From Alcaligenaceae bacterium (lineage in GTDB: Bacteria > Pseudomonadota > Gammaproteobacteria > Burkholderiales > Burkholderiaceae_B), in NCBI GenBank assembly GCA_030538235.1, contig JAUNUJ010000004.1, positions 161,735 to 225,734 of the forward strand: DNA of 64,000 nt. Reading direction: 5' to 3'. The notes under the pieces were generated by a model, which saw only the letters and a program-made list of their open reading frames with translations, searched no databases and was not told where the DNA came from. The position numbers were made by a program, and so were the translations under genes. Below, in pieces: positions 9,440 to 18,543 of the stretch (positions within the stretch are counted from its first letter, which is position 1; every line of letters starts with the position of its first letter).

Positions 9440-9519
9440 TTGCGGGGCTGACTATTTCTGATTGCCTATGTTCATGTGAAAACGTGGGTTTCCAGAATCC
9501 CCCAAAGTCAGCCCCGCAA
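9440..9519. ncRNA. candidate structured RNA or long hairpin
   Basis: Perfect 14-base arms TTGCGGGGCTGACT (9440-9453) and AGTCAGCCCCGCAA (9506-9519) enclose 52 bases. The stem is GC-rich in an AT-rich gap and lies 112 bases past the kinase stop. It lacks a T-run directly after the stem, so it is not a textbook terminator. It could be a small RNA, part of an mRNA 3' end, or the remains of a small mobile element. Strand unknown. Confidence 0.35.
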
Positions 9520-9550
9520 AATCTTCAAGCATAATCTTCAATATAGTGGC

Positions 9551-9592
9551 TTAATCACTACTTCTTAATTACTACTTCTTAATCACCACTTA
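9551..9592. repeat. three tandem 14-base repeats
   Basis: Near-identical units of the form TTAATCACTACTTC stand head to tail at 9551, 9565 and 9579, with one or two differences each. They are non-coding and may be a protein-binding array or replication slippage. Confidence 0.6.
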
Positions 9593-10060
9593 ATAACTGC
9601 ATGCGTACCTCAATAGAGCTTGTACCTAGATAGGGCTTTAATAACTATCAACTGCTTGGTACTCATCATCTAGTATTTCAATACTTATTTACTCTTCTTA
9701 CTATAATATTAACCTAGTTTAAGCACAAAGTGAGTAATTTATTACTTACATAGTAATAAATGTATTACTAATCTGCTGATTTAGATAATTGATGTATTTA
9801 TGTCACCTAAATACTCGGTTTGAGACCTAAAGGCAAAACTTATAGATAGGTAGCTAAGATATAAAAATCAGCTTGTTGAAACTCTCTTGCTCAGAGCGAA
9901 TACTGAGATTTCGCCAAAATACGTATAAGCAAAAATACATGCATAATCATAGCGGAGTATGAAGTAATTGAACATCACTAGAAATAGTGAAACTGTCAAT
10001 TTTCCATAGTTTGTGGTTAATTGAAATTAAGGCTGAACAGATCGTGCCTTGCATCACACT

Positions 10061-10855
10061 CTAAAGGATTTTATAGTCTCGCATGCTCTGACACACCATA
10101 AAGACTGATAAATATAGAACGTCAACAGCATGCAGGCTAGAGAGCATTTGCAGTTTTGTTTCTACATCATTGTTCATGCCTGTAGCGACTAAGTAAGCAA
10201 AGTTAGCCCAAGAGGAATTGGATACTGTCTGGAAGAAAAACTCGCGTACATTACAGCGTGTTAATTGCTTCTTCACTTCAAATGACCACAAGCGAATGGA
10301 GCTATCGTTACCATGGCGTACGCAATCTCTAACGATAGGGTCCCAATGTTTATCTAGTGGTTCTAATGCCACGACATCAGGGTGCAGCCAACGATTACCA
10401 CCTGAACCATAGCTATTTTTTGATTTCTTCTCATCTATGCGTTGGCAATAAAGCTTTAACTCAGTACTGAGAAATTCAATCAATAATGGGTATAACTCAT
10501 ACTCCTGAAAGGACTGTGGCTTAATAAAGGAGGTCTCTTCCCCAGTAGCTATATCTTGAGTCTCATCAGTTGTAACTTCTATCAAACTATCGTCAGAGTA
10601 ATCAGATGCTTGTGGATTATCATCCCAATAATAGAGTCTTGGCCTCGGTTGATCTTGCGTCACAACATTAGGGCAGCGCTGCTTGGCTGCTGCAGTACGC
10701 TCTCCTCCAATTTCAGCTGATAGTTGAAAAATTAAATCATCTAGCGTCGCATATCTAGGATTAGTTCTTTTTTCAGCTATTTCCTGTGGATATCGCTTAA
10801 CAAACTCGTGAGCTAACTCTCTAGCTGTGAATTTCTTACCTGGATTATCTCGCAA
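10061..10855 (-). CDS. HrgA/COG2958-like protein, probably decayed at both ends
   Basis: 264 residues from a TTG codon. The N-terminal part (NPGKKFTARELAHEF, GGERTAAAKQRCPNV) is the winged-helix module of HrgA-like proteins that sit by restriction systems. The C-terminal half (WLHPDVVALE, LWSFEVKKQL) looks like a PD-(D/E)xK-type fold with D and ExK. The family normally starts about 12 residues earlier. Here the upstream frame still reads like the family (VKLIVAL-stop-IIDTLRDNPG) but has an in-frame TAG and seems shifted from an ATG at about 10898. The C-terminus ends early after LSSLHAVDVLYL. I think it is a pseudogene or a shortened protein. Confidence 0.55.
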   Translation of the reverse strand: MRDNPGKKFTARELAHEFVKRYPQEIAEKRTNPRYATLDDLIFQLSAEIGGERTAAAKQRCPNVVTQDQPRPRLYYWDDNPQASDYSDDSLIEVTTDETQDIATGEETSFIKPQSFQEYELYPLLIEFLSTELKLYCQRIDEKKSKNSYGSGGNRWLHPDVVALEPLDKHWDPIVRDCVRHGNDSSIRLWSFEVKKQLTRCNVREFFFQTVSNSSWANFAYLVATGMNNDVETKLQMLSSLHAVDVLYLSVFMVCQSMRDYKIL

Positions 10856-10928
10856 TGTGTCGATAATCTATAGAGCGACAATTAACTTGACTGGCGCATT
10901 GACTCATCACAAACCTTTAATTGCAGAT

Positions 10929-10967
10929 ATCAGCCTTAATCAACTCTTTATATTGACTAAGGCTGAT
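10929..10967. terminator. hairpin between the HrgA-like gene and the small secreted-protein gene
   Basis: Arms ATCAGCCTTA (10929-10938) and TAAGGCTGAT (10958-10967) pair perfectly over 19 bases. It follows the stop of the minus-strand secreted protein. No strong T-run is present, so it may be a weak terminator or mRNA-end structure. Confidence 0.4.
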
Positions 10968-10985
10968 ACTGATACCAACATTAAA

Positions 10986-11315
10986 TTATCGCTTTGACCC
11001 TGAAGAATTATCATTACCACGATAACCACCACCATATTCACCTTTTAATTGGTCCATACTACGGCTAGTGCTTATGCTACCTTGAGTAGAATCTCTTTGT
11101 TGAGCTTCTAGATCAATGCTATATCGGGTACGGTCAACTGGATTGCTTAAATCATAATCATATTGAGTACCCGAAGAACTTTGATAGCCTGAAGAGTTAT
11201 TCCTGCTATTAGAATATGGATTAGTTTTCGAACAATTTGCTCCTGAACATGCATTTGCTGTTGAGATACCTGCAAAAGCTAATAGAGTTATTAATGCCAA
11301 ATATTTAAGTTTCAT
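10986..11315 (-). CDS. small secreted hypothetical protein
   Basis: About 109 residues from the ATG at 11315, where MKLKYLALITLLAFAGISTA begins; an upstream in-frame ATG adds 14 residues that would spoil the signal peptide. Cleavage is likely after ANA, leaving a mature protein of about 85 residues. The mature part begins CSGANCSKTNPY with two close cysteines and is rich in Ser, Gly and Asn, so probably mostly disordered. The classic lipobox is absent (TANAC). I do not recognise a family, and its place beside the defence genes may be chance. Confidence 0.6.
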   Translation of the reverse strand: MKLKYLALITLLAFAGISTANACSGANCSKTNPYSNSRNNSSGYQSSSGTQYDYDLSNPVDRTRYSIDLEAQQRDSTQGSISTSRSMDQLKGEYGGGYRGNDNSSGSKR

Positions 11316-11410
11316 ATATTTTCTTAATTGATTACTACAGTGTGAAAATACTTTCATTGACCCTATGGTCTTTATTTCATAGCGTATACTCAGATTTTGA
11401 ACAAGCCAAA

Positions 11411-12706
11411 CTACTTCCGCACCAACTCCCCTGTCGTATTATTCATTCGATAATGAACAATCTCTCCGCTAACAATTAAATTCGCCACGGCTTCAATCAC
11501 GTCTAGGCTCACATCAAACCACTCTTTGGGTTTATAAGGTTTACCGTCTTTGGCGATTAAGGTTAAATTTAAACGTTGGGCGCTGAAGAAGGTATGGATT
11601 AAGTTTTCGAATGCCTGTGGATTCATATTTCGGCACTCGAAAGATAGTACAGGAATTACTTTGCTCTCTAAGAAAGCGATATCGTTCTCGCAATCTCTAA
11701 TTCGGCTCTGTATATCCGTCGTAGTAAAGCCTATCTTATGCAGATGTTTAAATTCACTCAGTTGCTCATTAGCTTCGAACAATCTCAACACATATAAATG
11801 CCCCGTGCTAAGCTCCCGACCTTGAGGGTTAAACATACCGACAAAATCATCATCAATCGATTGAACATCGGTAAATAGGATTTGACGACCATTCTCATCT
11901 TTATAGATTGCTCGTGACAAAGATCGCATCAACATATTGGACTCTAATCCGTTCTCAAAAATCAGACGTAAGCGTGCGTTTTTACGCTTACTCTTACGTT
12001 CTTCAGTCTTGAACATATCAGCGATATAGCACAAAACACCATCCAGTAGAAACGTGTCACCTACATTTAAGTTTTGTTCTGTTTGTAGGTGATGCATTTC
12101 AGCAGTTCCCGATTTTAAGGCAACATGAGTTTTCTTGAAATGTGCTTCAAATCTCCAAAAATCTTGACACTCAAAACGTGTACCGATTTCCTCATCTGAA
12201 TAAGGACCTTGACCTTGTGCAGGGACATTATCTAAACGCAAAATATCAACATCACCAACCTCTAATAATCCCAATGAGTCACTATTGAAAATATCATCTA
12301 AAGAAGTCACTAATTCCGGGGAGATTGCTGCCATAGAATTTGCTTCTGTAGCGACGAACTCCGCTTCTAGGGAAAACTCGTCACCAGAATCATTGTCAGT
12401 TCCAGATAAAATGCCATATTCATCATAATCATTTAAGGCATCTCTTTGTTCCGAGTTTTCTAAGATGCCCCTAAGACGACGTGCTAATCGCTTTTCATCC
12501 ATATTGTCTGCTGTCTCTTGTGGCCAGCGTGTGTTTTGGTGATAAAAAGCATTTATCTCATGAAAACTTTGAATAAGACGGTCATCAGCTGTGATCGCCG
12601 GCTGTCTAGCCTCAACGCCTGAGAACACACCAAAAACATCATCTCCAGACAAGATCTCGTCTAATGTCAGTTTCTTTGTTTCCCCATTTAACCCTTTAAG
12701 TTCCAT
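11411..12706 (-). CDS. GIY-YIG (T5orf172-like) nuclease of a methyltransferase-helicase-nuclease cluster
   Basis: 431 residues. The C-terminal third is a T5orf172-type GIY-YIG nuclease: GHLYVLRLFE replaces the GIY strand, HLHKIGFTT the YIG strand, SRIRDCE holds the conserved Arg and QAFENLIHTFF the metal-binding Glu. The first ~80 residues (FYHQNTRWPQ, EKRLARRLRGIL) match the helicase C-terminus encoded upstream, suggesting a shared docking or DNA-binding module. The middle is unassigned. It starts 5 bases after the helicase stop, so the two are co-translated. It probably supplies the cutting activity of this system; this is inference. Confidence 0.8.
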   Translation of the reverse strand: MELKGLNGETKKLTLDEILSGDDVFGVFSGVEARQPAITADDRLIQSFHEINAFYHQNTRWPQETADNMDEKRLARRLRGILENSEQRDALNDYDEYGILSGTDNDSGDEFSLEAEFVATEANSMAAISPELVTSLDDIFNSDSLGLLEVGDVDILRLDNVPAQGQGPYSDEEIGTRFECQDFWRFEAHFKKTHVALKSGTAEMHHLQTEQNLNVGDTFLLDGVLCYIADMFKTEERKSKRKNARLRLIFENGLESNMLMRSLSRAIYKDENGRQILFTDVQSIDDDFVGMFNPQGRELSTGHLYVLRLFEANEQLSEFKHLHKIGFTTTDIQSRIRDCENDIAFLESKVIPVLSFECRNMNPQAFENLIHTFFSAQRLNLTLIAKDGKPYKPKEWFDVSLDVIEAVANLIVSGEIVHYRMNNTTGELVRK

Positions 12707-12711
12707 AGAGC

Positions 12712-14829
12712 TTAGCCTCCTGTCGCCATCCTTTGTGCTTTCTGATTACGTAGATAAATAATGGCTTGAGCCATGCGTTTTTCTTGTATATCTGTGGAAG
12801 TTAATGATGGCTGACGGTTATGCTTCTGAAAAAATTCATTTATTTTTGGCCATAACACAATCGCTTCTTGTTCGGTCATTTGGATATCATTGGCTAATGC
12901 AACGTCATGTATTACTTTTAAGACGTCTGTCGTCACATTTTTGGAAAGAATCTCATAAGCTTGTTGAAATGGGTTCACTTCACGAATTAAATCAATCGCC
13001 AAGTTTGATACATTAATAAACTTTTCACCCATCAAAATAAACTTTCGATTTAAAGCAACGCCATCATCCTCGCCATCCACACCATAGGGCAAATTACGTT
13101 CACGCACTATACATTCAGAATCAAGATTAAGACGTTCTTCTTCAGTCAAGCTATTGATATCTGTGTAATGCCCATCCCGGTAGATATAGATGCGTTCACC
13201 CTCTATCTCAGCGTCGCCCGGTATATCCTTAGCATCGACTAAACCGCCCTGCTGTATGATCTTAATAGCGGTTAAATAACCTTGTTTCACTTGATCGATT
13301 TCAGTTTGTGTTAAATCAGGGTAACGCTTGGCGATAATTTTAGGCAGGACGATTTCATTCACTACCTCAGGGTCAATAGCATCTGTTATTAAGTGATCCG
13401 CTTCTTTCGTCTTGGCTAAGGCCGCAGTAATTTCATCGCGATCGCTATTTAAAATCTTCAAGACCTTGTCCGATGTTTTGCTTGTTGTATCATCAATAAG
13501 AATTGTGCCGACATCAATCTGCTCACCCTCTTTGACATCCGATCGGCGCTTAAACTTGATATTCGGCGCTAGGACTTGCTCCATCATTAAGGAGAGCGTA
13601 ATTGCCTTGAGTAGGTTATTGACCGAGACTTTTACGTCCTCATCAGCGGCATCAGGCTGCGCAATTAAGTTGGTGAATTGGGCGTGCGTCTTCCCTTCGC
13701 AATCACGGGTTGAGCGACCAATAATCTGTACGACTTCCGTCATCGAGCCACGATAGCCCAATGTGAGCACATGCTCACAATACGGCCAGTCAAAGCCCTC
13801 TTTCGCCATACCGAGCGCCACAATAATATCCATATCATCACGCGACTGAATATTGCGTAGGTAGGCTTGAACACGTGGCCGAATATGCGGTCTATCATCC
13901 ACAAGGTCAGCCACTTTAATGAGCTTGCCTGCATGAGTGCGAACCGTGATAATGCCAGTCTCCGAATCTGTGCTCTCAATCGCACCAATCGTATCAATAA
14001 TATGACCAACAGCAGAATACTTATCGACCACTGCCTCACCCGCATTCACATTAGGAATATAGATAATGGTTTTCTTCGTGGGGTCAATCACTTCACCCAA
14101 GGCATCTAAATAGCGTCCTTGGTAAAAGTGATAGCCTAAGCCAAGCGACTTCAGGTAGGTATAACCGTTCAATTGCTCATAATAAGTATAGGTGACTTTT
14201 TCAAACTTCTCTTCATCTTCCGGCAAGAGGATTGGCACCCCATCGCCACGGAAGTATGAGCCAGTCATGGCAATAATATGCGCTGATGAGTCACGCATTA
14301 GGTGGTCAATTAGCTCACCGAGTTTATTATCTTCTTTGGCAGAGACATGATGGAATTCATCAATCGCCACTAATACATCATCAAAATCCTTCGCCTCTAA
14401 TTGCTCACACGCAAAGCGAAACGTCGCATGCGTACAAACTAAAGTCTTCTCATGTGGATTGTCCATAAAGGCTTTAAAGATTTCAATCTTGCCTGCATCA
14501 TTCTCATCCGTGCAGAGATTATTATGTGGCAGCACTTCCCAATCAGCAAAGAAGCCATGCTCGCTTAGATTGGTATTTCGGAATGAACTTCCAATCGACA
14601 TCTCAGGCACAGCAACAATCGCTTTCTTAATACCCTGATTATGTAACTTATCTAAAGCCAAGAACATTAAAGCACGTGACTTACCTGAAGCAGGAGGTGC
14701 TTTAAGTAGCAAATATTGTGCATCACGCTTCTCATACGCTTTGGCCTGCATTTCACGCATACCCATAGTATTACCTTGCGTGCTTTTGCCAGTCTGTGCA
14801 TACTGTACTTCTAAGAGTTGAATGGTCAT
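12712..14829 (-). CDS. DEAD/DEAH-box (SF2) helicase of the defence cluster
   Basis: 705 residues. Walker A is APPASGKS near residue 44, the DEAD-box equivalent DEFHH near 156, motif III-like AMTGSYF near 195, and motif VI QIIGRSTR near 368. The C-terminal ~250 residues are not a known nuclease; the last part (FFQKHNRQPSLTS, EKRMAQAIIYLRN) is repeated in the following nuclease protein. It lies 27 bases after the methyltransferase gene. The enzyme likely moves along or opens DNA for the partner nuclease. No methylase or endonuclease motif is seen within it. Confidence 0.85.
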   Translation of the reverse strand: MTIQLLEVQYAQTGKSTQGNTMGMREMQAKAYEKRDAQYLLLKAPPASGKSRALMFLALDKLHNQGIKKAIVAVPEMSIGSSFRNTNLSEHGFFADWEVLPHNNLCTDENDAGKIEIFKAFMDNPHEKTLVCTHATFRFACEQLEAKDFDDVLVAIDEFHHVSAKEDNKLGELIDHLMRDSSAHIIAMTGSYFRGDGVPILLPEDEEKFEKVTYTYYEQLNGYTYLKSLGLGYHFYQGRYLDALGEVIDPTKKTIIYIPNVNAGEAVVDKYSAVGHIIDTIGAIESTDSETGIITVRTHAGKLIKVADLVDDRPHIRPRVQAYLRNIQSRDDMDIIVALGMAKEGFDWPYCEHVLTLGYRGSMTEVVQIIGRSTRDCEGKTHAQFTNLIAQPDAADEDVKVSVNNLLKAITLSLMMEQVLAPNIKFKRRSDVKEGEQIDVGTILIDDTTSKTSDKVLKILNSDRDEITAALAKTKEADHLITDAIDPEVVNEIVLPKIIAKRYPDLTQTEIDQVKQGYLTAIKIIQQGGLVDAKDIPGDAEIEGERIYIYRDGHYTDINSLTEEERLNLDSECIVRERNLPYGVDGEDDGVALNRKFILMGEKFINVSNLAIDLIREVNPFQQAYEILSKNVTTDVLKVIHDVALANDIQMTEQEAIVLWPKINEFFQKHNRQPSLTSTDIQEKRMAQAIIYLRNQKAQRMATGG

Positions 14830-14856
14830 TATTACGAATCCTAATAGTAAAAGTCG

Positions 14857-17628
14857 TTAAGCGCTACGATTAGCAGTTTTACTGGCGCGACGAGTGCTTG
14901 GACGTGCGGCCTGTTGATTTCTTTCAGCTTCAATCAATTGTTCATAGAGTCCAAATAAGAACTCCACACGTTCAAATGCATCTGCAAAAGGCTTCTTACG
15001 ATACAGTTGCTCGACAGCCCTATCTAAAGCTTGGTGCGCTGCTAGTAACCTATCTGGCATCGACTCAGGGTTATATAACTGCGCTAACGTCATGGCAGGA
15101 AACTCTTCACGCACCAAGATCACTTCCTCAGCCAGTTCGGCGATTTCTTGTTTCTGTTTTTCAGTGGCTTCAGGCCATGGGAAGGTGTTATAGACTAGGG
15201 TGCCTGAGTAACGATACCCAACTCCTAACCTTCCAGCAACAGTACGCATCCAATCGTTATGCATAGTCGAATTTACAATTCCAAACTCATACAAAGAGCC
15301 ATTTATAATTAAATTATTTAGATCGGTCGTTATGATGGAGTCAGTCTGAAAATATCCCATTGGAATATAGTTTCTACGACTTGTTGAGACTCTAGGAATT
15401 AATATAAATTTTTCTGGGTTATTTAAATCTCTAAATTGATGTGGTCTTTCAGCCAAGCGATTAGCCCCTCGATCTCTGCTTGATAATCTCATTTCCTTAA
15501 CAGCATTCACCCTTTCCATCACTTTAGGCATGGTTAGCAATTCCTCCGCGGAAATACCTACCAACCACAAGCACCAACGCTCTTTACCATTAATAAACTC
15601 ATCAGACCCTAAGAGTTTTTTAATCCATTTAGCTGCGTTTGGCTCTTCACGAATTAAGTTATCTTTCTCTATTGTAGTCATCAATAGATTACCGCCATCG
15701 GTAGGTTGATTTCCTCGCACAAACCTTGAAACTGCTCCTAATGGAGTTTCTCTGCTCGATATTGTTAGATTTCCACCCTCAATTAAATATGGACTAATAT
15801 TTTTTACTTCTTGACTATGCCATTGATTATCTAGTAGACGATAAATTGTCTTAGTTGTGCTTGTCGAATTAGCAAGACCAATAATTACCACATGTACCGC
15901 GGCATTATCACGGGCATTATTACGCCAAGGAAACGTTTGATAGGCAAAGTCAATTTGGACATTTAAATCAAAAACATATGGCCATAACATGGCAACCTGC
16001 TCACCTTGGCAAAGAGAGTTAGTTGAAACTAGTGCCAATTTAGTTTGTGTATCCTGAATGTATTGCGCTCCTTTCCAGAACCAGCAAGCAACATAATCTA
16101 GATATTTAAACTTTGGAAATCCGTCAAACACTAATTCCATGTCTTCTGTCTGAGTTGTAGTTCTGTTTCCTGCTCCACCAAAAGGCGGATTTCCCACCAC
16201 ATACACCTCATCCTGCTCTGTCTTAGGGCAGACTTCATTCCAATCTACGCGTAAGCTATTACCATGAACAATATGACCACTGGCTTTTAAGGGTAAGGTC
16301 GGTTGCACACTTCCAAATAGCTCTTTAAACTTCACATTCATCTGGTGTTCAGCAAGCCATAGGGATAATGTGGCAATCTCTTGAGCGGAATCATCCATCT
16401 CAATACCATAGAACTGATCTAGACTAATGGTGCTGAGTAAGAAAGTATCTTCTTTGGCCAGAGCTTGAATGGCTTTAAAGATCTCCATCTCAAGTAGGCG
16501 TAATTCTTTATACGCAATAATCAAGAAGTTGCCTGAACCGCAAGCGGGGTCAAAGATTTTAATCTCGCCGAGTCGAATGGATAGCTGATGCAGCGCTTTT
16601 ACCTTCTTACTAGCATCCTTCAAGCTGATGATACGATTTAACTCTTCATACAAGGGCTGCAAGAACAGGGGTTGAATCACCTTCATAATATTTGGCACTG
16701 AGGTGTAATGCTGACCCTGGTTACTGCGTTGTTCAGGATCTATCACGGCCTGGAACATGGAGCCGAAGATATCAGGGTTAATTTCTGACCAATTCAGGCG
16801 TGCTGAGTCCAACAAATTACGACGAATTCGCGCGGTGAATTTTGGAATCTGAATTTTGTCCTTAAATAAGCCGCCGTTAACGTAGGGAAAAGCGCTTAAG
16901 TAATTCGGTACCTTTTTACGAATAGCTGAGTTATCAGCTGCATTCAAAATATCAAACAGCACATCGAAAAATTCTCCGGTATCGCTACCATCTCGTAAGG
17001 TATTCTCACTAATAGCCCTAGTGAATTGTCCCTTGGCGAAGATATCCGTATCTTCCGCAAAGAAGCAAAAGAGCAAACGTGTTAAAAACACATTTAAATG
17101 ATGCGCCTGCTCTGCTGTTTCGATCGTATTATTCGCACGTATTAAGTCAAATAAGCGCCCCATCTTCTCGGCAGCACGTACATCGACCTCATTCTCTGCC
17201 CAGTCACGACTACGCTCATAACCAACTAACGGTAAGAAGAAACTCAACTCCTTATGTTGCTCTAGGAAAGCACATTCCATGGTCTCGTCAGTACGTGTGT
17301 CATAGGCGACAAGCTCATTAAAATCGGTGACGATAAGGAAGCGAATGCTATTCGAGGCGATTCTCGGTGAAGCACGTAACACACCCATGGCATCGAAGAT
17401 ATCCTGCCCATCAACAACAGGCTTGAAGTAAACACGCGCTCTTTGCGCAACTTCACCTTGCTCAGGATGAGCCGCCGCATTGTAATCGCTCTCAGGGTTT
17501 CGCATGCGCGTAATGGTTGAATTAGGCGTACCAAACAAACTTAAAAACTCATAAATATAATTCTCTTTATCTGCTCTAATGGCAATTTGCTCTAAACCAT
17601 CATAAAGTTCTGTTTGATTAACTGTCAT
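14857..17628 (-). CDS. MmeI/YeeA-like class I DNA methyltransferase
   Basis: 923 residues in the MmeI domain order: N-terminal domain (about 1-140), helical spacer (about 150-330), methyltransferase, target recognition (about 620-830) and C-terminal tail. Motif I is FDPACGSGNFLI near residue 360 and motif IV is NPPFGGAG near 480, so it should be an adenine-N6 methylase. In MmeI-type enzymes the N-terminal domain is a D-ExK nuclease. Here I see no ExK pair in that region, so cutting may be done by the GIY-YIG partner. Two upstream genes encode relatives of this N-terminal domain alone. Confidence 0.85.
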   Translation of the reverse strand: MTVNQTELYDGLEQIAIRADKENYIYEFLSLFGTPNSTITRMRNPESDYNAAAHPEQGEVAQRARVYFKPVVDGQDIFDAMGVLRASPRIASNSIRFLIVTDFNELVAYDTRTDETMECAFLEQHKELSFFLPLVGYERSRDWAENEVDVRAAEKMGRLFDLIRANNTIETAEQAHHLNVFLTRLLFCFFAEDTDIFAKGQFTRAISENTLRDGSDTGEFFDVLFDILNAADNSAIRKKVPNYLSAFPYVNGGLFKDKIQIPKFTARIRRNLLDSARLNWSEINPDIFGSMFQAVIDPEQRSNQGQHYTSVPNIMKVIQPLFLQPLYEELNRIISLKDASKKVKALHQLSIRLGEIKIFDPACGSGNFLIIAYKELRLLEMEIFKAIQALAKEDTFLLSTISLDQFYGIEMDDSAQEIATLSLWLAEHQMNVKFKELFGSVQPTLPLKASGHIVHGNSLRVDWNEVCPKTEQDEVYVVGNPPFGGAGNRTTTQTEDMELVFDGFPKFKYLDYVACWFWKGAQYIQDTQTKLALVSTNSLCQGEQVAMLWPYVFDLNVQIDFAYQTFPWRNNARDNAAVHVVIIGLANSTSTTKTIYRLLDNQWHSQEVKNISPYLIEGGNLTISSRETPLGAVSRFVRGNQPTDGGNLLMTTIEKDNLIREEPNAAKWIKKLLGSDEFINGKERWCLWLVGISAEELLTMPKVMERVNAVKEMRLSSRDRGANRLAERPHQFRDLNNPEKFILIPRVSTSRRNYIPMGYFQTDSIITTDLNNLIINGSLYEFGIVNSTMHNDWMRTVAGRLGVGYRYSGTLVYNTFPWPEATEKQKQEIAELAEEVILVREEFPAMTLAQLYNPESMPDRLLAAHQALDRAVEQLYRKKPFADAFERVEFLFGLYEQLIEAERNQQAARPSTRRASKTANRSA

Positions 17629-17946
17629 TATGTGCCCACACCTAAACTAAATGTACTGATATCAATATTAAAACTAAGCTGTAACTTATTGTGTCTGTAT
17701 TATAGGTGAGGATCGTTTTTTTACTCAAGATTAACTCCTTACACCCTAAGCTGAGTTTTTAAACACCACCTTTTCATGATTTGCCATCTTCTTTAAATAC
17801 TTAACTAGCCCAAAAGTGGATCAAATTTAAAACGGTGTTGACAAAAGGCCAAAGAGCTTGAAGAGAATACTCACAACACCCAAACTCCCACCGCTTCATA
17901 GTTTGCTAGTTTAAGGCAATCTACACCCTACCCTAAATCTCAGCAA
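17629..17946. other. 318-base non-coding gap
   Basis: It separates the methyltransferase from the small N-domain gene. I see no open frame and no strong hairpin. It may hold a second promoter for the methyltransferase-helicase-nuclease run. Confidence 0.5.
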
Positions 17947-18423
17947 TCACGTCCACTCGATACCTGCTAAGACCAAGAAAAAGTTTGAGGATTCTTTAGC
18001 CTCATCCTCCGTCATTTCTCTGTCCATCGCTAAGGAGTAGCAGACTTGATGATCTCGCAATCGGTCATAAGCTACCAGATGATGATAATCGGTGACCACA
18101 ATGATGCGTGTGGCGTGTGTCTTCACCAATGGATTTGCTAGGATCTCATCAAGTGTTTGCTCTAAATCGACGCCTTGTTTTACACGTCTGAAGAAAAGTC
18201 TGCCTGACTTGATCACTTCGCCAGTCTCGGGATTTGGCGAAAGGTTTTCCTTGTGATAAACCTCATCTAAAGGCCTAGGCGCTTTTGGGTGATTTGAACC
18301 AAGAACAATCAAATCTCTTAAAAATTTAACCATAGACTCTTGTTTCTGCTTCTCAAGATGCTTTTCACGCATCTGCATAAGATTCTCGTGGCGCTCATTT
18401 TTGCTATCCTGCATTTCGTTCAT
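17947..18423 (-). CDS. free-standing MmeI N-domain-like protein (158 residues)
   Basis: The protein aligns by eye with the N-terminal domain of the nearby methyltransferase and with the next small gene. Shared landmarks are NPETGEVIKSGRLFFRRV, a GVD step, and RIIVVTDYHHLVAYDRLRD followed by NFFLVLAGIE. The methyltransferase has GEVAQRARVYFKPV, RFLIVTDFNELVAYD and FFLPLVGYE in the same order. The first 30 residues are charged and helical (KHLEKQKQES). No catalytic D-ExK set is obvious. It may act as a regulatory, decoy or assembly subunit of the restriction system. I know of no description of this. Confidence 0.7.
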   Translation of the reverse strand: MNEMQDSKNERHENLMQMREKHLEKQKQESMVKFLRDLIVLGSNHPKAPRPLDEVYHKENLSPNPETGEVIKSGRLFFRRVKQGVDLEQTLDEILANPLVKTHATRIIVVTDYHHLVAYDRLRDHQVCYSLAMDREMTEDEAKESSNFFLVLAGIEWT

Positions 18424-18543
18424 TGCTAACTCTCTTTGTGAATTTTTACTACTTTCTGATTAATAAATTATAAAATGCTTCAGATGTATCAGGGGTGTTG
18501 CTAAGCTTAGGATATAGGCTCAATGGTTACTCTTAGCTGCTTA

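Larger units (their letters stand above)
9328..10060. other. 733-base non-coding gap with a hairpin and a short tandem repeat
   Basis: AT-rich stretch without a convincing gene. It holds a long-arm hairpin and three 14-base repeats (listed separately). The rest, with many TAGTAATA-like words near 9740-9770, shows nothing I can name. It marks the border between the two-component genes and the defence island. Confidence 0.6.
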
